The notes below the pieces were generated by a model, which saw only the letters and a program-made list of their open reading frames with translations, did no database searches and was not told the origin of the DNA. DNA of 64,000 bases from VRUE01 sp963699225 (GTDB taxonomy: Bacteria > Actinomycetota > Thermoleophilia > Solirubrobacterales > 70-9). The translations under genes and the position numbers were made by a program. Below are positions 57,841-64,000 of this stretch, piece by piece. The DNA lies in NCBI GenBank assembly GCA_963699225.1, contig OY969423.1, positions 496,001 to 560,000 on the forward strand, written 5' to 3'. Position 1 is the first letter of the stretch; each line of letters opens with the position of its first letter.

Positions 57841-57889
57841 AACCTAGGAACGCTCAGATGAGCCGATGTGGCCAAGCCGTGGCCAAACG
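57841..57889 (-). promoter_or_regulatory. Alkaline phosphatase promoter with 11-nt direct repeats (PHO-box-like)
   Basis: Reading on the minus strand: TTTGGCCACGG followed directly by CTTGGCCACAT (GTGGCCAA at 57868-57875 and 57879-57886 on the plus strand), an 11-nt periodicity like that of actinobacterial PhoP boxes, although the bases differ from the Streptomyces consensus. A TAGGTT -10 lies at 57846 to 57841, placing the repeats beside the -35 position. The leader is about 30 nt. Confidence 0.5.
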
Positions 57890-57917
57890 GTGAAGATCAT
57901 GTAGCCGCGGCGCGGCG

Positions 57918-58463
57918 CTAGGACTGGTTGAAGAAGCCTTTGTCGAGTAGCCGCGCCTTCTCCTCGGCGGATACCTCGACGTTGCGCGGCGTCAGCAGGA
58001 AGATCTTCTCGGCGATCCGCTGCATGCCGCCGTCCAGCGAGTAGGTCAAGCCGGAGCAGAAGTCGATCATCCGCTTGGAGAGCTCGTGATCGGTCGTCTG
58101 CAGGTTGAGGATGACCGGAACCTGTCGCTTGAACTGGTCGGCGACCTGCTGGGCGTCGTTGAAGTTGCGGGGAATGACGAGGTGGACCTGGACGTCGGAA
58201 TCGCCGTTGCCGACCGGGCGCAGCGTGCGCGTGCGCGAGGCCGAGATCGGCTCGTCATCGGCGAAGATGTCGTCGATCTCGTCGCGGCGCGAGCGACGGG
58301 CGCTCGGCAGGCGACGTACGGTCGCCGACTCGCGACGGCCCTCGTAGGCCTCTTCGGAGCTCGTTTCGGGCTCGAAGTCTTCCTCGTATTCGGGACCGTA
58401 GTCGTGGTCCTCGGCTAGACCGAAGTAGACCAGCGCTCGATGCCAGGTATCGCGTAGGGCCAT
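57918..58463 (-). CDS. sepF: Cell division protein SepF
   Basis: 181 residues. An N-terminal amphipathic helix (DTWHRALVYFGL) would bind membrane, then an acidic/basic linker, then the SepF core from about 90 (VHLVIPRNFNDAQQVADQFK, DFCSGLTYSLDGGMQRIAEKIFLLTP). SepF anchors FtsZ filaments at midcell in Gram-positive bacteria. The leader has a 6 bp hairpin (58479-58496) between AAAGGAG-like sequence and the ATG, so translation initiation there is unclear. Confidence 0.95.
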   Translation of the reverse strand: MALRDTWHRALVYFGLAEDHDYGPEYEEDFEPETSSEEAYEGRRESATVRRLPSARRSRRDEIDDIFADDEPISASRTRTLRPVGNGDSDVQVHLVIPRNFNDAQQVADQFKRQVPVILNLQTTDHELSKRMIDFCSGLTYSLDGGMQRIAEKIFLLTPRNVEVSAEEKARLLDKGFFNQS

Positions 58464-58529
58464 GGTTAGTCGCGTGTTTCGGCCTTCGCGGGCCGACTCC
58501 TTTACGGAATTATGACTATGCGTGCGGAT

Positions 58530-59162
58530 CTACACATAGAGGGCGGTGCCGAGCCGGACGATCGTCGCCCCCTCCTCGACCGCGACCCGCCAATCCTGCG
58601 AGGTTCCCATCGAGAGGCTGGTCAAATCGTGCTGAGAAGCGAGCTCGGCTAGCCGGGCGAAATGAGGCCGCGAGTCCTCCGGATCCTGGCTGAAGGGCGG
58701 CATCGTCATCAACCCGCTGGCCTTGACCGGGCAGCGCTCCAGGAACGAGCCCAGGTCTGCTGGCGCCACACCGCCCTTGCCCTCCTCACCGGCAACGTTG
58801 ACCTCGACCAGAACCTCCGTCTCCGGCCCGCCGTGGCGGCCCAGCTGCTCCAGGGCCGACTCGCTGGCGACCGAGTGGACCAGGCGGCAGATGGGAAGCA
58901 GTTGCTTGACCTTGCGGCTCTGCAGGTTGCCGATGAAGTCCCACTCGAAAGCATCGCCCCAGCGCTCGTGCTTGGCGAGCAGGTCCTGCTGGCGGTTCTC
59001 ACCGACGAGGCGAACACCGGCCTCGGCCAGCGCCCCCATCTCCTCGACCGGCACGTACTTGCTGGCAGCGAGGATCTCGACCCCGGGCCCGGCGAGCTCA
59101 CGCGCCTCGGCCAGGTTGGCGGCGATCTTCTCCGCTTCGAGTCCGTGGATCAGCCCGGGCAT
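58530..59162 (-). CDS. yggS: PLP homeostasis protein (YggS/PLPBP)
   Basis: 210 residues, alanine-racemase-like TIM barrel that binds pyridoxal phosphate without catalysing a reaction and buffers B6 levels. The PLP lysine is in LAASKYVPVEE; GENRQQDLLAKHE, FIGNLQSRK and SLMTMPPF-like strands fit, and MGTSQDWRVAVEEG is the C-terminal phosphate site. One base separates its start from the pgeF stop, so the two are coupled. Confidence 0.93.
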   Translation of the reverse strand: MPGLIHGLEAEKIAANLAEARELAGPGVEILAASKYVPVEEMGALAEAGVRLVGENRQQDLLAKHERWGDAFEWDFIGNLQSRKVKQLLPICRLVHSVASESALEQLGRHGGPETEVLVEVNVAGEEGKGGVAPADLGSFLERCPVKASGLMTMPPFSQDPEDSRPHFARLAELASQHDLTSLSMGTSQDWRVAVEEGATIVRLGTALYV

Positions 59163-59163
59163 C

Positions 59164-59754
59164 TCAGCCCTCCGGCCGATCTAGCCAGACGAGTCCTGCC
59201 TGCCGCCGTGGGTCGCCGTCGCGGCGATGCGAAAAGAAAAGGTCCGTCTCACAACAGGTGCAGAGCTCGGCGGACTGGATCTCCTCCACGCCCGCTTCGC
59301 GCAGTTGCCGGCGGGCCTCGCTCCAGAGGTCGACCTCGTAACAGCAGGGCCCGATGCCGGGGCCGATCGCGGCCGCGGTGGCACCCACCGCCGCTGCGCC
59401 GCGAAGCGCTATCCCCTGCTCCAAGCCGCGCCGGCCCCCGTGCACGATCATCGCCCCGCCGGGGCCGATGCCGGCGATCGGCAGGCAGTCGGCACCGAAG
59501 ACGAGGCCGACGGGCCCGGGGCCCGGGATCACGTGGCCGTCAGCCTCTGCCGGGACAGCACCACCGTCGTGGATGGCGAGGTCCGTGCCGTGCACCTGCC
59601 AGGCGCTGACGATCGCCTCGGGGTCGACGCCCAGGGCCGCCAGGGGCGCGAAGCTCTCCCGCGCCGAACCAAACGTGCGGGTGGTGAAGGTGGCCGTCCC
59701 TCCCGGCAGGGACGCCTCGAGCCAGCGCAGGTCGTCGTGCTCACGCCACTCCAT
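59164..59754 (-). CDS. pgeF: Purine nucleoside phosphorylase/laccase-like PgeF (YfiH)
   Basis: 196 residues, short for the family (230 to 260). SAWQVHGTDL, FGADCLPIAG, MIVHGGRRGLEQGI (usually HAGWRG) and IGPGIGPCCYEV give the zinc ligands His, Cys and His. The family edits or hydrolyses purine nucleosides and peptidoglycan-related errors (MurC L-Ser editing in E. coli). It stands between the polymerase gene (overlap 14 bp) and yggS, the usual place beside sepF. Confidence 0.88.
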   Translation of the reverse strand: MEWREHDDLRWLEASLPGGTATFTTRTFGSARESFAPLAALGVDPEAIVSAWQVHGTDLAIHDGGAVPAEADGHVIPGPGPVGLVFGADCLPIAGIGPGGAMIVHGGRRGLEQGIALRGAAAVGATAAAIGPGIGPCCYEVDLWSEARRQLREAGVEEIQSAELCTCCETDLFFSHRRDGDPRRQAGLVWLDRPEG

Positions 59755-60871
59755 CGCTACTCCCCGCCGCCTCCAGGGCTGCCGCCAGCTCCTCTTCGCG
59801 GCCGCTCACCTCGCCATCGAGCTTGCGCCGCAACGCCTCCTCCAGCCCGCGTCCCAGCGCCGGGCCCTGACTGAGACCAGCCGCGATCAGGTCCGAGCCG
59901 TCGATCTCCAGTGCCACGTCGCGCCACTCACCTATGTAGCGATCGAGCCACTCGGCGCCGAGAGCGCGGGCCAGAACCTGCTCGATCTCGCCGTGGGGCG
60001 CGGCGAGCGCAACCGCCTGCGAGGGCCGCTCGGGCTGCGCCTCGGCCAGCGCCAGCTCGCCACGCGGGGGCCCAAGCGCCGCGGCAAGCAGGGCGCGATC
60101 GCGTGGCGCAGAGCCCCGCCAGGGGTCGCTACTCAGGAGCTCCGCCGTCCCCGCGACCAGCGCCGCACCCTCCGGTCTCAACTCGAGCAGTCCCCACTCC
60201 GCGAGCAGGGCGAAGCCGCTCGCGGCCTCCGCTTCGCTAGCCAGGCGCAGCAGCTCAGCCTCGCGCCGGTCGACCGAGACCGTCCCCAGGTCGGTCTCGC
60301 GAATCAGCTCGGCGGTGTGCTCCTCCAGCCCGAAACCGAAGCGGGATGCGTAACGCGCGGCGCGAAGCGCCCGAGTCGGATCGTCGACGAACGAGCCGTC
60401 GTGCAGAACCCGCAGCTGCCGAATCGCCAGGTCCGCCTCGCCACCGTGGGGATCGATCAGGCGCGGCGCGCCCTGCAGCGGGATCGCCATCGCGTTGATC
60501 GTGAAGTCGCGCCGCCGCAGATCGGCCGCGAGGTCTGCCCCCGGCTTGACGACCGGCAGCGCTCCCGGCTGTGGGTAGCTCTCGGAGCGGGCGCTGGCGA
60601 TGTCGACCTCGTGGCCGCTGAGCATCAACTTGGCGGTGCCGAAGCGCTCGTGCGCGGTCACCTCGACCCCCAGCCGCTCGGCCAGCGCCGCCGCGTCGCC
60701 CTCGACGACGAGATCGATGTCGGCGCGCCCGCGTCCGAGCAGGAGATCGCGCACCGCGCCGCCAACCAGGTAGACCGGGTCGCCGCCGGCCTCGCGTACG
60801 GCCGCCAGCTCCGGGTGCATGTGATCGAGCGCCTCGGCAATGCTCTCGCTGTGGTCGTGGGAAGCCTGCAT
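59741..60871 (-). CDS. CCA tRNA nucleotidyltransferase/poly(A) polymerase family protein
   Basis: 376 residues from ATG 60871 (ATG 60889 adds six). Class II nucleotidyltransferase head: LVGGAVRDLLLGR with DIDLVVEGD two-metal acids, RRRDFTINAMA, and the RNA-binding DPTRALRAARYASRFGF motif. It adds CCA to tRNA 3' ends or is a poly(A) polymerase; sequence alone does not separate these. The C-terminal 150 residues are Ala/Leu/Glu helical without an HD domain. The start faces a divergent deacetylase gene only 24 bp away. Confidence 0.88.
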   Translation of the reverse strand: MQASHDHSESIAEALDHMHPELAAVREAGGDPVYLVGGAVRDLLLGRGRADIDLVVEGDAAALAERLGVEVTAHERFGTAKLMLSGHEVDIASARSESYPQPGALPVVKPGADLAADLRRRDFTINAMAIPLQGAPRLIDPHGGEADLAIRQLRVLHDGSFVDDPTRALRAARYASRFGFGLEEHTAELIRETDLGTVSVDRREAELLRLASEAEAASGFALLAEWGLLELRPEGAALVAGTAELLSSDPWRGSAPRDRALLAAALGPPRGELALAEAQPERPSQAVALAAPHGEIEQVLARALGAEWLDRYIGEWRDVALEIDGSDLIAAGLSQGPALGRGLEEALRRKLDGEVSGREEELAAALEAAGSSDGVA

Positions 60872-60879
60872 GAGTACGT

Positions 60880-60889
60880 TGCCTACCAT
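60880..60889. promoter_or_regulatory. Overlapping divergent -10 elements (polymerase and deacetylase)
   Basis: Plus strand: TACCAT (60884-60889), spacer GATCGC, GTG at 60896. Minus strand: TAGGCA (60885 to 60880), 8 nt before the ATG at 60871. The two hexamers share 2 bp, so simultaneous initiation in both directions seems impossible. Confidence 0.5.
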
Positions 60890-60895
60890 GATCGC

Positions 60896-61753
60896 GTGCG
60901 TTGGAGACGAGCAGGGGCCGTCATCGCCGTTGTGGTGGCCGCGACGGCGCTAGGGATCGTCCTCGGATCGAGCCTGAGTGGCTCCTCCGGCTCGCCCTCA
61001 AAGCTGTCCACCGCCGGCGGAAAGGCGCCAGGCGCCGCCGCCAAGGGATCGACGGGCCTGGTCCGCAACGCGACCCCACAGCCCGACTGGGAACCGCACA
61101 CCGGACCGGTGCCGATCCTCGAGTACCACGTGCTCGGCGCCGCGCCCGCCGACGCGCCCTACCCGGAGCTCTACGTGACGCGGCAGGACTTCCACCGCCA
61201 GATGGACTGGCTCGAAGAGCACGACTACGAGGCGGTGACGCTGGAAATGGTCGAGCGCGCCTGGTATGACGGCGGCACCCTGCCGGCCAAACCGGTGGTG
61301 CTCTCCTTCGACGACGGCTACCGGCCCCAGTTCACCTACGCCCTGCCGGAGCTGCGGCGCCACGGCTGGCCCGGCGTGCTCAACCTCAAGGCGGAAGGCT
61401 CGGACCTCTACACGAGCAACGTCGAAGCGATGATCGACGCCGGCTGGGAGCTCGCCGCCCACACGATCAACCACCAGGACCTGACCACCCTGGGAGCAGC
61501 CGAACTAAAGGAAGAAGTGGCTGGCTCGCGCGCCATCCTGCGCCGCGAATACGGCGTCCCCGTGGCCGACTTCTGTTATCCCGCCGGCCAGTTCGACGAA
61601 ACTGTGATCGCCGCGGTCAAGGCCGCCGGCTATACCGCGGCGTCAACCGAGATTCCCGGCGAAGCAAGCCGCGAAGCGCCCTACGAACTGGCTCGCTTCG
61701 AGATCCTCGGCTCTAGCGGGGTCACGGGGTTGGCCGAAGACCTTGGGGGGTGA
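60896..61753 (+). CDS. Membrane-anchored NodB-domain polysaccharide deacetylase
   Basis: 285 residues: N-terminal signal-anchor (AGAVIAVVVAATALGIVLGS), a Ser/Gly/Ala linker, then a NodB domain. Motif 1 is VLSFDDGYRPQF (Asp-Asp), motif 2 is HTINHQDL (metal His), and FCYPAGQFDE matches motif 3. It would remove N-acetyl groups from peptidoglycan or capsule sugars outside the cell. GTG 60896 is chosen because TACCAT stands exactly 6 nt upstream; the longer frame is antisense to pgeF and the polymerase gene. Confidence 0.88.
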   Translation: MRWRRAGAVIAVVVAATALGIVLGSSLSGSSGSPSKLSTAGGKAPGAAAKGSTGLVRNATPQPDWEPHTGPVPILEYHVLGAAPADAPYPELYVTRQDFHRQMDWLEEHDYEAVTLEMVERAWYDGGTLPAKPVVLSFDDGYRPQFTYALPELRRHGWPGVLNLKAEGSDLYTSNVEAMIDAGWELAAHTINHQDLTTLGAAELKEEVAGSRAILRREYGVPVADFCYPAGQFDETVIAAVKAAGYTAASTEIPGEASREAPYELARFEILGSSGVTGLAEDLGG

Positions 61754-61766
61754 GGTAGCGAACGCC

Positions 61767-62525
61767 TCAGTGCCTTACTGGGATGCCCGCGGCCGCCATT
61801 TGGTCCTTGGCTTCGTGGATGGTGAAGGTGCCGTAGTGGAAGATCGAGGCGCACAGAACTGCATCAGCGCTGCCGTCGGTGATTGCCTCCGAGAGATGCT
61901 CCAGGGTGCCCGCACCGCCGGAGGCGATCACCGGCACCGACACTGCTTCCGCAACCGCGCGGGTCAGCCCGATGTCGTAACCGTCGTTTGTACCGTCGCG
62001 GTCCATGCTGGTCAGCAGCACCTCTCCGGCACCGAGCTCAGTCGCTTCCTTCGCCCAAGCAACCGCCTCCCGGCCCTCGACCCGCTTGCGACCACCGTTT
62101 ACGTAGACGCCCCAGCCGTCATCCTCGCGCTTGGCGTCAATCGCGATCACCACGCACTGGGCGCCGAAGTGGTCGGCTAGCTCGGTGAGCAACTCTGGTC
62201 GGGCAAGCGCCGAGGAGTTGACGGAGACCTTGTCGGCGCCCGCGTCGAGCACGGCTTGGGCGTCCTCGACCGAGCGGATACCACCGCCGATCGTGAAGGG
62301 GATGAAGACATTGTCAGCCGTGCGCCGAGCCAGCTCGACGATCGTGTCGCGCTTTTCGTGCGAGGCGGTGATGTCGAGAAACACAAGCTCGTCCGCTCCC
62401 TCCGCGTCGTAGCGTTCCGCCAGCTCAACGGGATCGCCCGCATCGCGCAGCCCAACGAAGTTCGTCCCCTTGACGACGCGCCCCGAATCGACATCGAGGC
62501 AGGGAATGACGCGCTTCAGAACCAT
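61767..62525 (-). CDS. hisF: Imidazole glycerol phosphate synthase subunit HisF
   Basis: 252 residues, TIM barrel closing the imidazole ring with ammonia from HisH. Catalytic Asp in IPCLDVDSGRVVKG, GGGIRSVEDAQ, DIAIDAKRED-type strand and ASGGAGTLEHL are diagnostic. Unlike the overlapping hisB-hisH-hisA run it has a TAGGCT hexamer exactly 6 nt before its ATG and a 33 bp gap from hisA. Confidence 0.97.
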   Translation of the reverse strand: MVLKRVIPCLDVDSGRVVKGTNFVGLRDAGDPVELAERYDAEGADELVFLDITASHEKRDTIVELARRTADNVFIPFTIGGGIRSVEDAQAVLDAGADKVSVNSSALARPELLTELADHFGAQCVVIAIDAKREDDGWGVYVNGGRKRVEGREAVAWAKEATELGAGEVLLTSMDRDGTNDGYDIGLTRAVAEAVSVPVIASGGAGTLEHLSEAITDGSADAVLCASIFHYGTFTIHEAKDQMAAAGIPVRH

Positions 62526-62531
62526 GGTCTA

Positions 62532-62537
62532 AGCCTA
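62532..62537 (-). promoter_or_regulatory. -10 element TAGGCT, leaderless hisF
   Basis: Minus-strand TAGGCT, spacer TAGACC, ATG at 62525; the clearest example of the set. Confidence 0.65.
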
Positions 62538-62558
62538 GGGAGATGGGAGCCCGGGCTC

Positions 62559-63284
62559 CTAGCGGCCCAGTACTTCGATCGCCTCAGACACAGTGAAGCG
62601 GCGCTCGTAGAGGGCGCGGCCGACGATGGCGCCCTCCACGTTGACGGCGTCCATCCCAGCGACTGCCTCGAGGTCGGCCAGGTCACCCACGCCACCCGAA
62701 GCGATCACTTGTGCCTTTGTTGCCGCGGCGATTCGACCGAGCTCCTCGATCGCAGGGCCCTCCATGGTCCCGTCGACCTCAATCGCGGTGCAGAGGAAGC
62801 GGGCGACGCCGCGCTTGCCGATCTCGGCCACCGCGGTCGCCACGTCGACGTCGCTGACCTCGACCCAGCCAGCCAGCGCCACCTTGCCGTCACGGGCATC
62901 GACTGAGACGACCACGCGCTCGCCATGGGCCTCAACTGCCGCTGCAAGGAACTCCGGGTCACGCAGGGCGGCGGTGCCGATCACGACCCGCTCCGCACCC
63001 GCCTCCAGCATCGCCGCCACCGCAGCCTCGTCGCGCAAACCGCCGCCGACCTGGATCGGGCACTCAACCGCGGCGGCGATCCGGCGTACGGAATCAAGAT
63101 TTCGCGGCTCCCCCGCCTTGGCGCCGTCGAGATCGACGACGTGCAGGTACTCGGCCCCTTCCTCGGCCCAGCGCTTGGCAGCGTCGACCGGATCGGCATC
63201 GTAGGTTGTCTCGCGCGCGTAATCGCCCTGCAGCAGCCGCACCGCCTTGCCGCCGCGAATGTCGATCGCGGGATAGAGGATCAC
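62559..63284 (-). CDS. hisA: Phosphoribosylformimino-AICAR ribotide isomerase HisA
   Basis: 241 residues from GTG 63284 (VILYPAIDIRGGKAVRL with catalytic Asp), PIQVGGGLRDEAAV, and SVDARDGKVALAGW with the second catalytic acid. TIM barrel isomerase of histidine synthesis. GTG overlaps the hisH stop (GTGA). The longer frame to 63542 lies antisense in hisH and is rejected. Some actinobacteria use a dual PriA; the sequence here does not tell whether TrpF activity is present. Confidence 0.95.
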   Translation of the reverse strand: MILYPAIDIRGGKAVRLLQGDYARETTYDADPVDAAKRWAEEGAEYLHVVDLDGAKAGEPRNLDSVRRIAAAVECPIQVGGGLRDEAAVAAMLEAGAERVVIGTAALRDPEFLAAAVEAHGERVVVSVDARDGKVALAGWVEVSDVDVATAVAEIGKRGVARFLCTAIEVDGTMEGPAIEELGRIAAATKAQVIASGGVGDLADLEAVAGMDAVNVEGAIVGRALYERRFTVSEAIEVLGR

Positions 63285-63907
63285 GCCGGGACGGAGGCGC
63301 AGATGCCGGCGAAGTTGGAGAGCAGGCGCAGGCCGGCGGCGCTCGACTTCTCCGGGTGGAACTGGACACCGAAGACGTTGTCGCGCTCCGCTGCGCAGGT
63401 GAAGCGGGCGCCGTAGGCCGCGGTGCCGAGCAGCTCGCCCGCCTCCGCCTTGGGGGCGAAGGAGTGGACCAGGTAAAAGGGGGTCTCGGACTCGATTCCC
63501 TCGGTGAGGCGCGACTGGCGCTCCCAGCGCACCGGCGACCACCCAATGTGAGGAATCTTCAGCCCCGGCGCATCGAGCTCGCTGACCTCGCCGGCGAGCA
63601 GGCCGAGGCCCTCCGCCCCGCCGAGCTCGGTGGTCGAGTCGAAGAGCAACTGCAGGCCGAGGCAGATGCCGAGGATCGGCACACCGGCCGCGCGGCGCTC
63701 CTCGATCAGCTCGTCGAGGCCGAGTGCACGTATTCCCTCCATCGCCTTCGGGAAGGCGCCGACGCCGGGCAGGATCAGCCCCTCGGCGGCGCGGATCGTC
63801 TCGGCGTCGTTGGCGATCTTCGCCGTGGCGCCAACGTGCTCGAGTGCCTTCTCGACCGAGCGCAGGTTGCCCATGCCGTAGTCGACGATGCAGATTCGCG
63901 TGCTCAC
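63281..63907 (-). CDS. hisH: Imidazole glycerol phosphate synthase glutaminase HisH
   Basis: 208 residues, class I amidotransferase. Nucleophile Cys in ILGICLGLQLLFD, and the His-Glu of GVQFHPEKSS complete the triad. IVDYGMGNLRSVEKAL is the family start. GTG 63907 overlaps the hisB stop. Supplies ammonia to HisF. Confidence 0.96.
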   Translation of the reverse strand: MSTRICIVDYGMGNLRSVEKALEHVGATAKIANDAETIRAAEGLILPGVGAFPKAMEGIRALGLDELIEERRAAGVPILGICLGLQLLFDSTTELGGAEGLGLLAGEVSELDAPGLKIPHIGWSPVRWERQSRLTEGIESETPFYLVHSFAPKAEAGELLGTAAYGARFTCAAERDNVFGVQFHPEKSSAAGLRLLSNFAGICASVPA

Positions 63908-64000
63908 TCGCTCAACGTCCCCTTGGTCGAGGGCACGCCGCTCTCGTCCGGATCGATCGAGACGGCGACGCGCAGGGCGCGCGCAAAGGCCTTGAAACAG
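63904..64000 (-). CDS. hisB: Imidazoleglycerol-phosphate dehydratase HisB, C-terminal end only
   Basis: The last 32 codons are present. FARALRVAVSIDPDESGVPS followed by TKGTLSE and stop is the standard HisB C-terminus. The rest lies beyond the window edge. Its stop overlaps the hisH GTG. Confidence 0.9.
   Translation of the reverse strand, partial: CFKAFARALRVAVSIDPDESGVPSTKGTLSE

Noticed and set aside
58464..58529. sepF leader hairpin (58479-58496) as a riboswitch
   Set aside because: A single 6 bp stem next to an AAAGGAG sequence close to the presumed transcription start; too small and without any known aptamer features.
59354..60895. Open frame before the NodB deacetylase
   Set aside because: Antisense to pgeF and the nucleotidyltransferase gene; the signal-anchor and the TACCAT-N6-GTG mark the start at 60896.
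1..64000. tRNA, rRNA, CRISPR, IS element or prophage genes
   Set aside because: No cloverleaf, rRNA stretch, spaced repeat array, transposase, integrase or phage structural gene was found on either strand.

Overview
The window looks like chromosomal DNA of a GC-rich Gram-positive actinobacterium, most likely class Thermoleophilia (Solirubrobacterales-like). Support from the sequence: strongly G/C-biased third codon positions; the miaB-miaA-dapF-hflX neighbourhood; a MurT/GatD lipid II amidation pair; sepF-yggS-pgeF and yggT-lspA-rluD division/cell-wall clusters; a WS/DGAT acyltransferase; an FHA protein next to an FtsR-type MerR regulator; and an 88-residue RsiG-like protein. No database search was run, so the taxon is an inference. 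Genes are packed tightly, often with 1 to 4 nt start/stop overlaps. No rRNA, tRNA, IS element, prophage or CRISPR array was seen, and no gene-free stretch exceeds 300 bases.

Layout. 1-11.4 kb: end of a copper protein gene, miaB, miaA, a P450, a DapF-like protein in which both catalytic cysteines are serine, a DapL-type aminotransferase, hflX, dut, and an ECF sigma factor with a membrane partner. 11.4-15.6 kb (minus strand): gatD, a methyltransferase, murT, a lipid kinase and a small methyltransferase. 15.65-20.4 kb: an export and oxidative-folding block (membrane cyclophilin, Bcp, hydrolase, VKOR, DsbA-like, CAP-like protein). 20.5-28.2 kb: a strikingly AT-rich secreted protein, lipid-type SDR and thiolase, CorA, a second secreted protein, a FUSC transporter, an Excalibur protein and CcdA. 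28.2-29.2 kb: a three-way-junction RNA just upstream of a DUF3800 gene. 29.2-38.7 kb: cupin, dinB, WS/DGAT, a secreted metalloprotease, nadE, a long inverted repeat, a thioesterase, a one-protein HTH-membrane regulator and an AGPS-like flavoenzyme. 38.7-41.4 kb: SRPBCC, FtsR-like, FHA, RsiG-like, pgsA.

41.5-54.2 kb is the conserved rpsB-tsf-pyrH-frr-uppS-cdsA-dxr-rseP run followed by ispG and proS, interrupted between rseP and ispG by two related secreted repeat proteins on the opposite strand. RpsB carries a tail of about 180 residues. 54.2-60.9 kb is rluD-lspA-yggT-proC, an inserted secreted alkaline phosphatase with a PHO-box-like repeat, then sepF-yggS-pgeF and a CCA/poly(A) polymerase. 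60.9-64 kb has a NodB deacetylase and hisF, hisA, hisH and the end of hisB.

A regulatory theme runs through the window: about 20 genes have a TANNNT hexamer, often TAGGCT or TAGACT, only 6 to 9 nt before the start codon, as expected for leaderless mRNAs. In several tandem pairs the upstream gene's TAG stop codon supplies the first three bases of that hexamer. Genes with longer leaders (rpsB, phoA, the RsiG-like gene, the SDR, the AT-rich secreted protein) instead carry clear Shine-Dalgarno sequences. The observations most worth following are the Ser/Ser DapF-like protein, the RsiG-like switch protein, the DUF3800-linked RNA, and the methyltransferase locked between murT and gatD.
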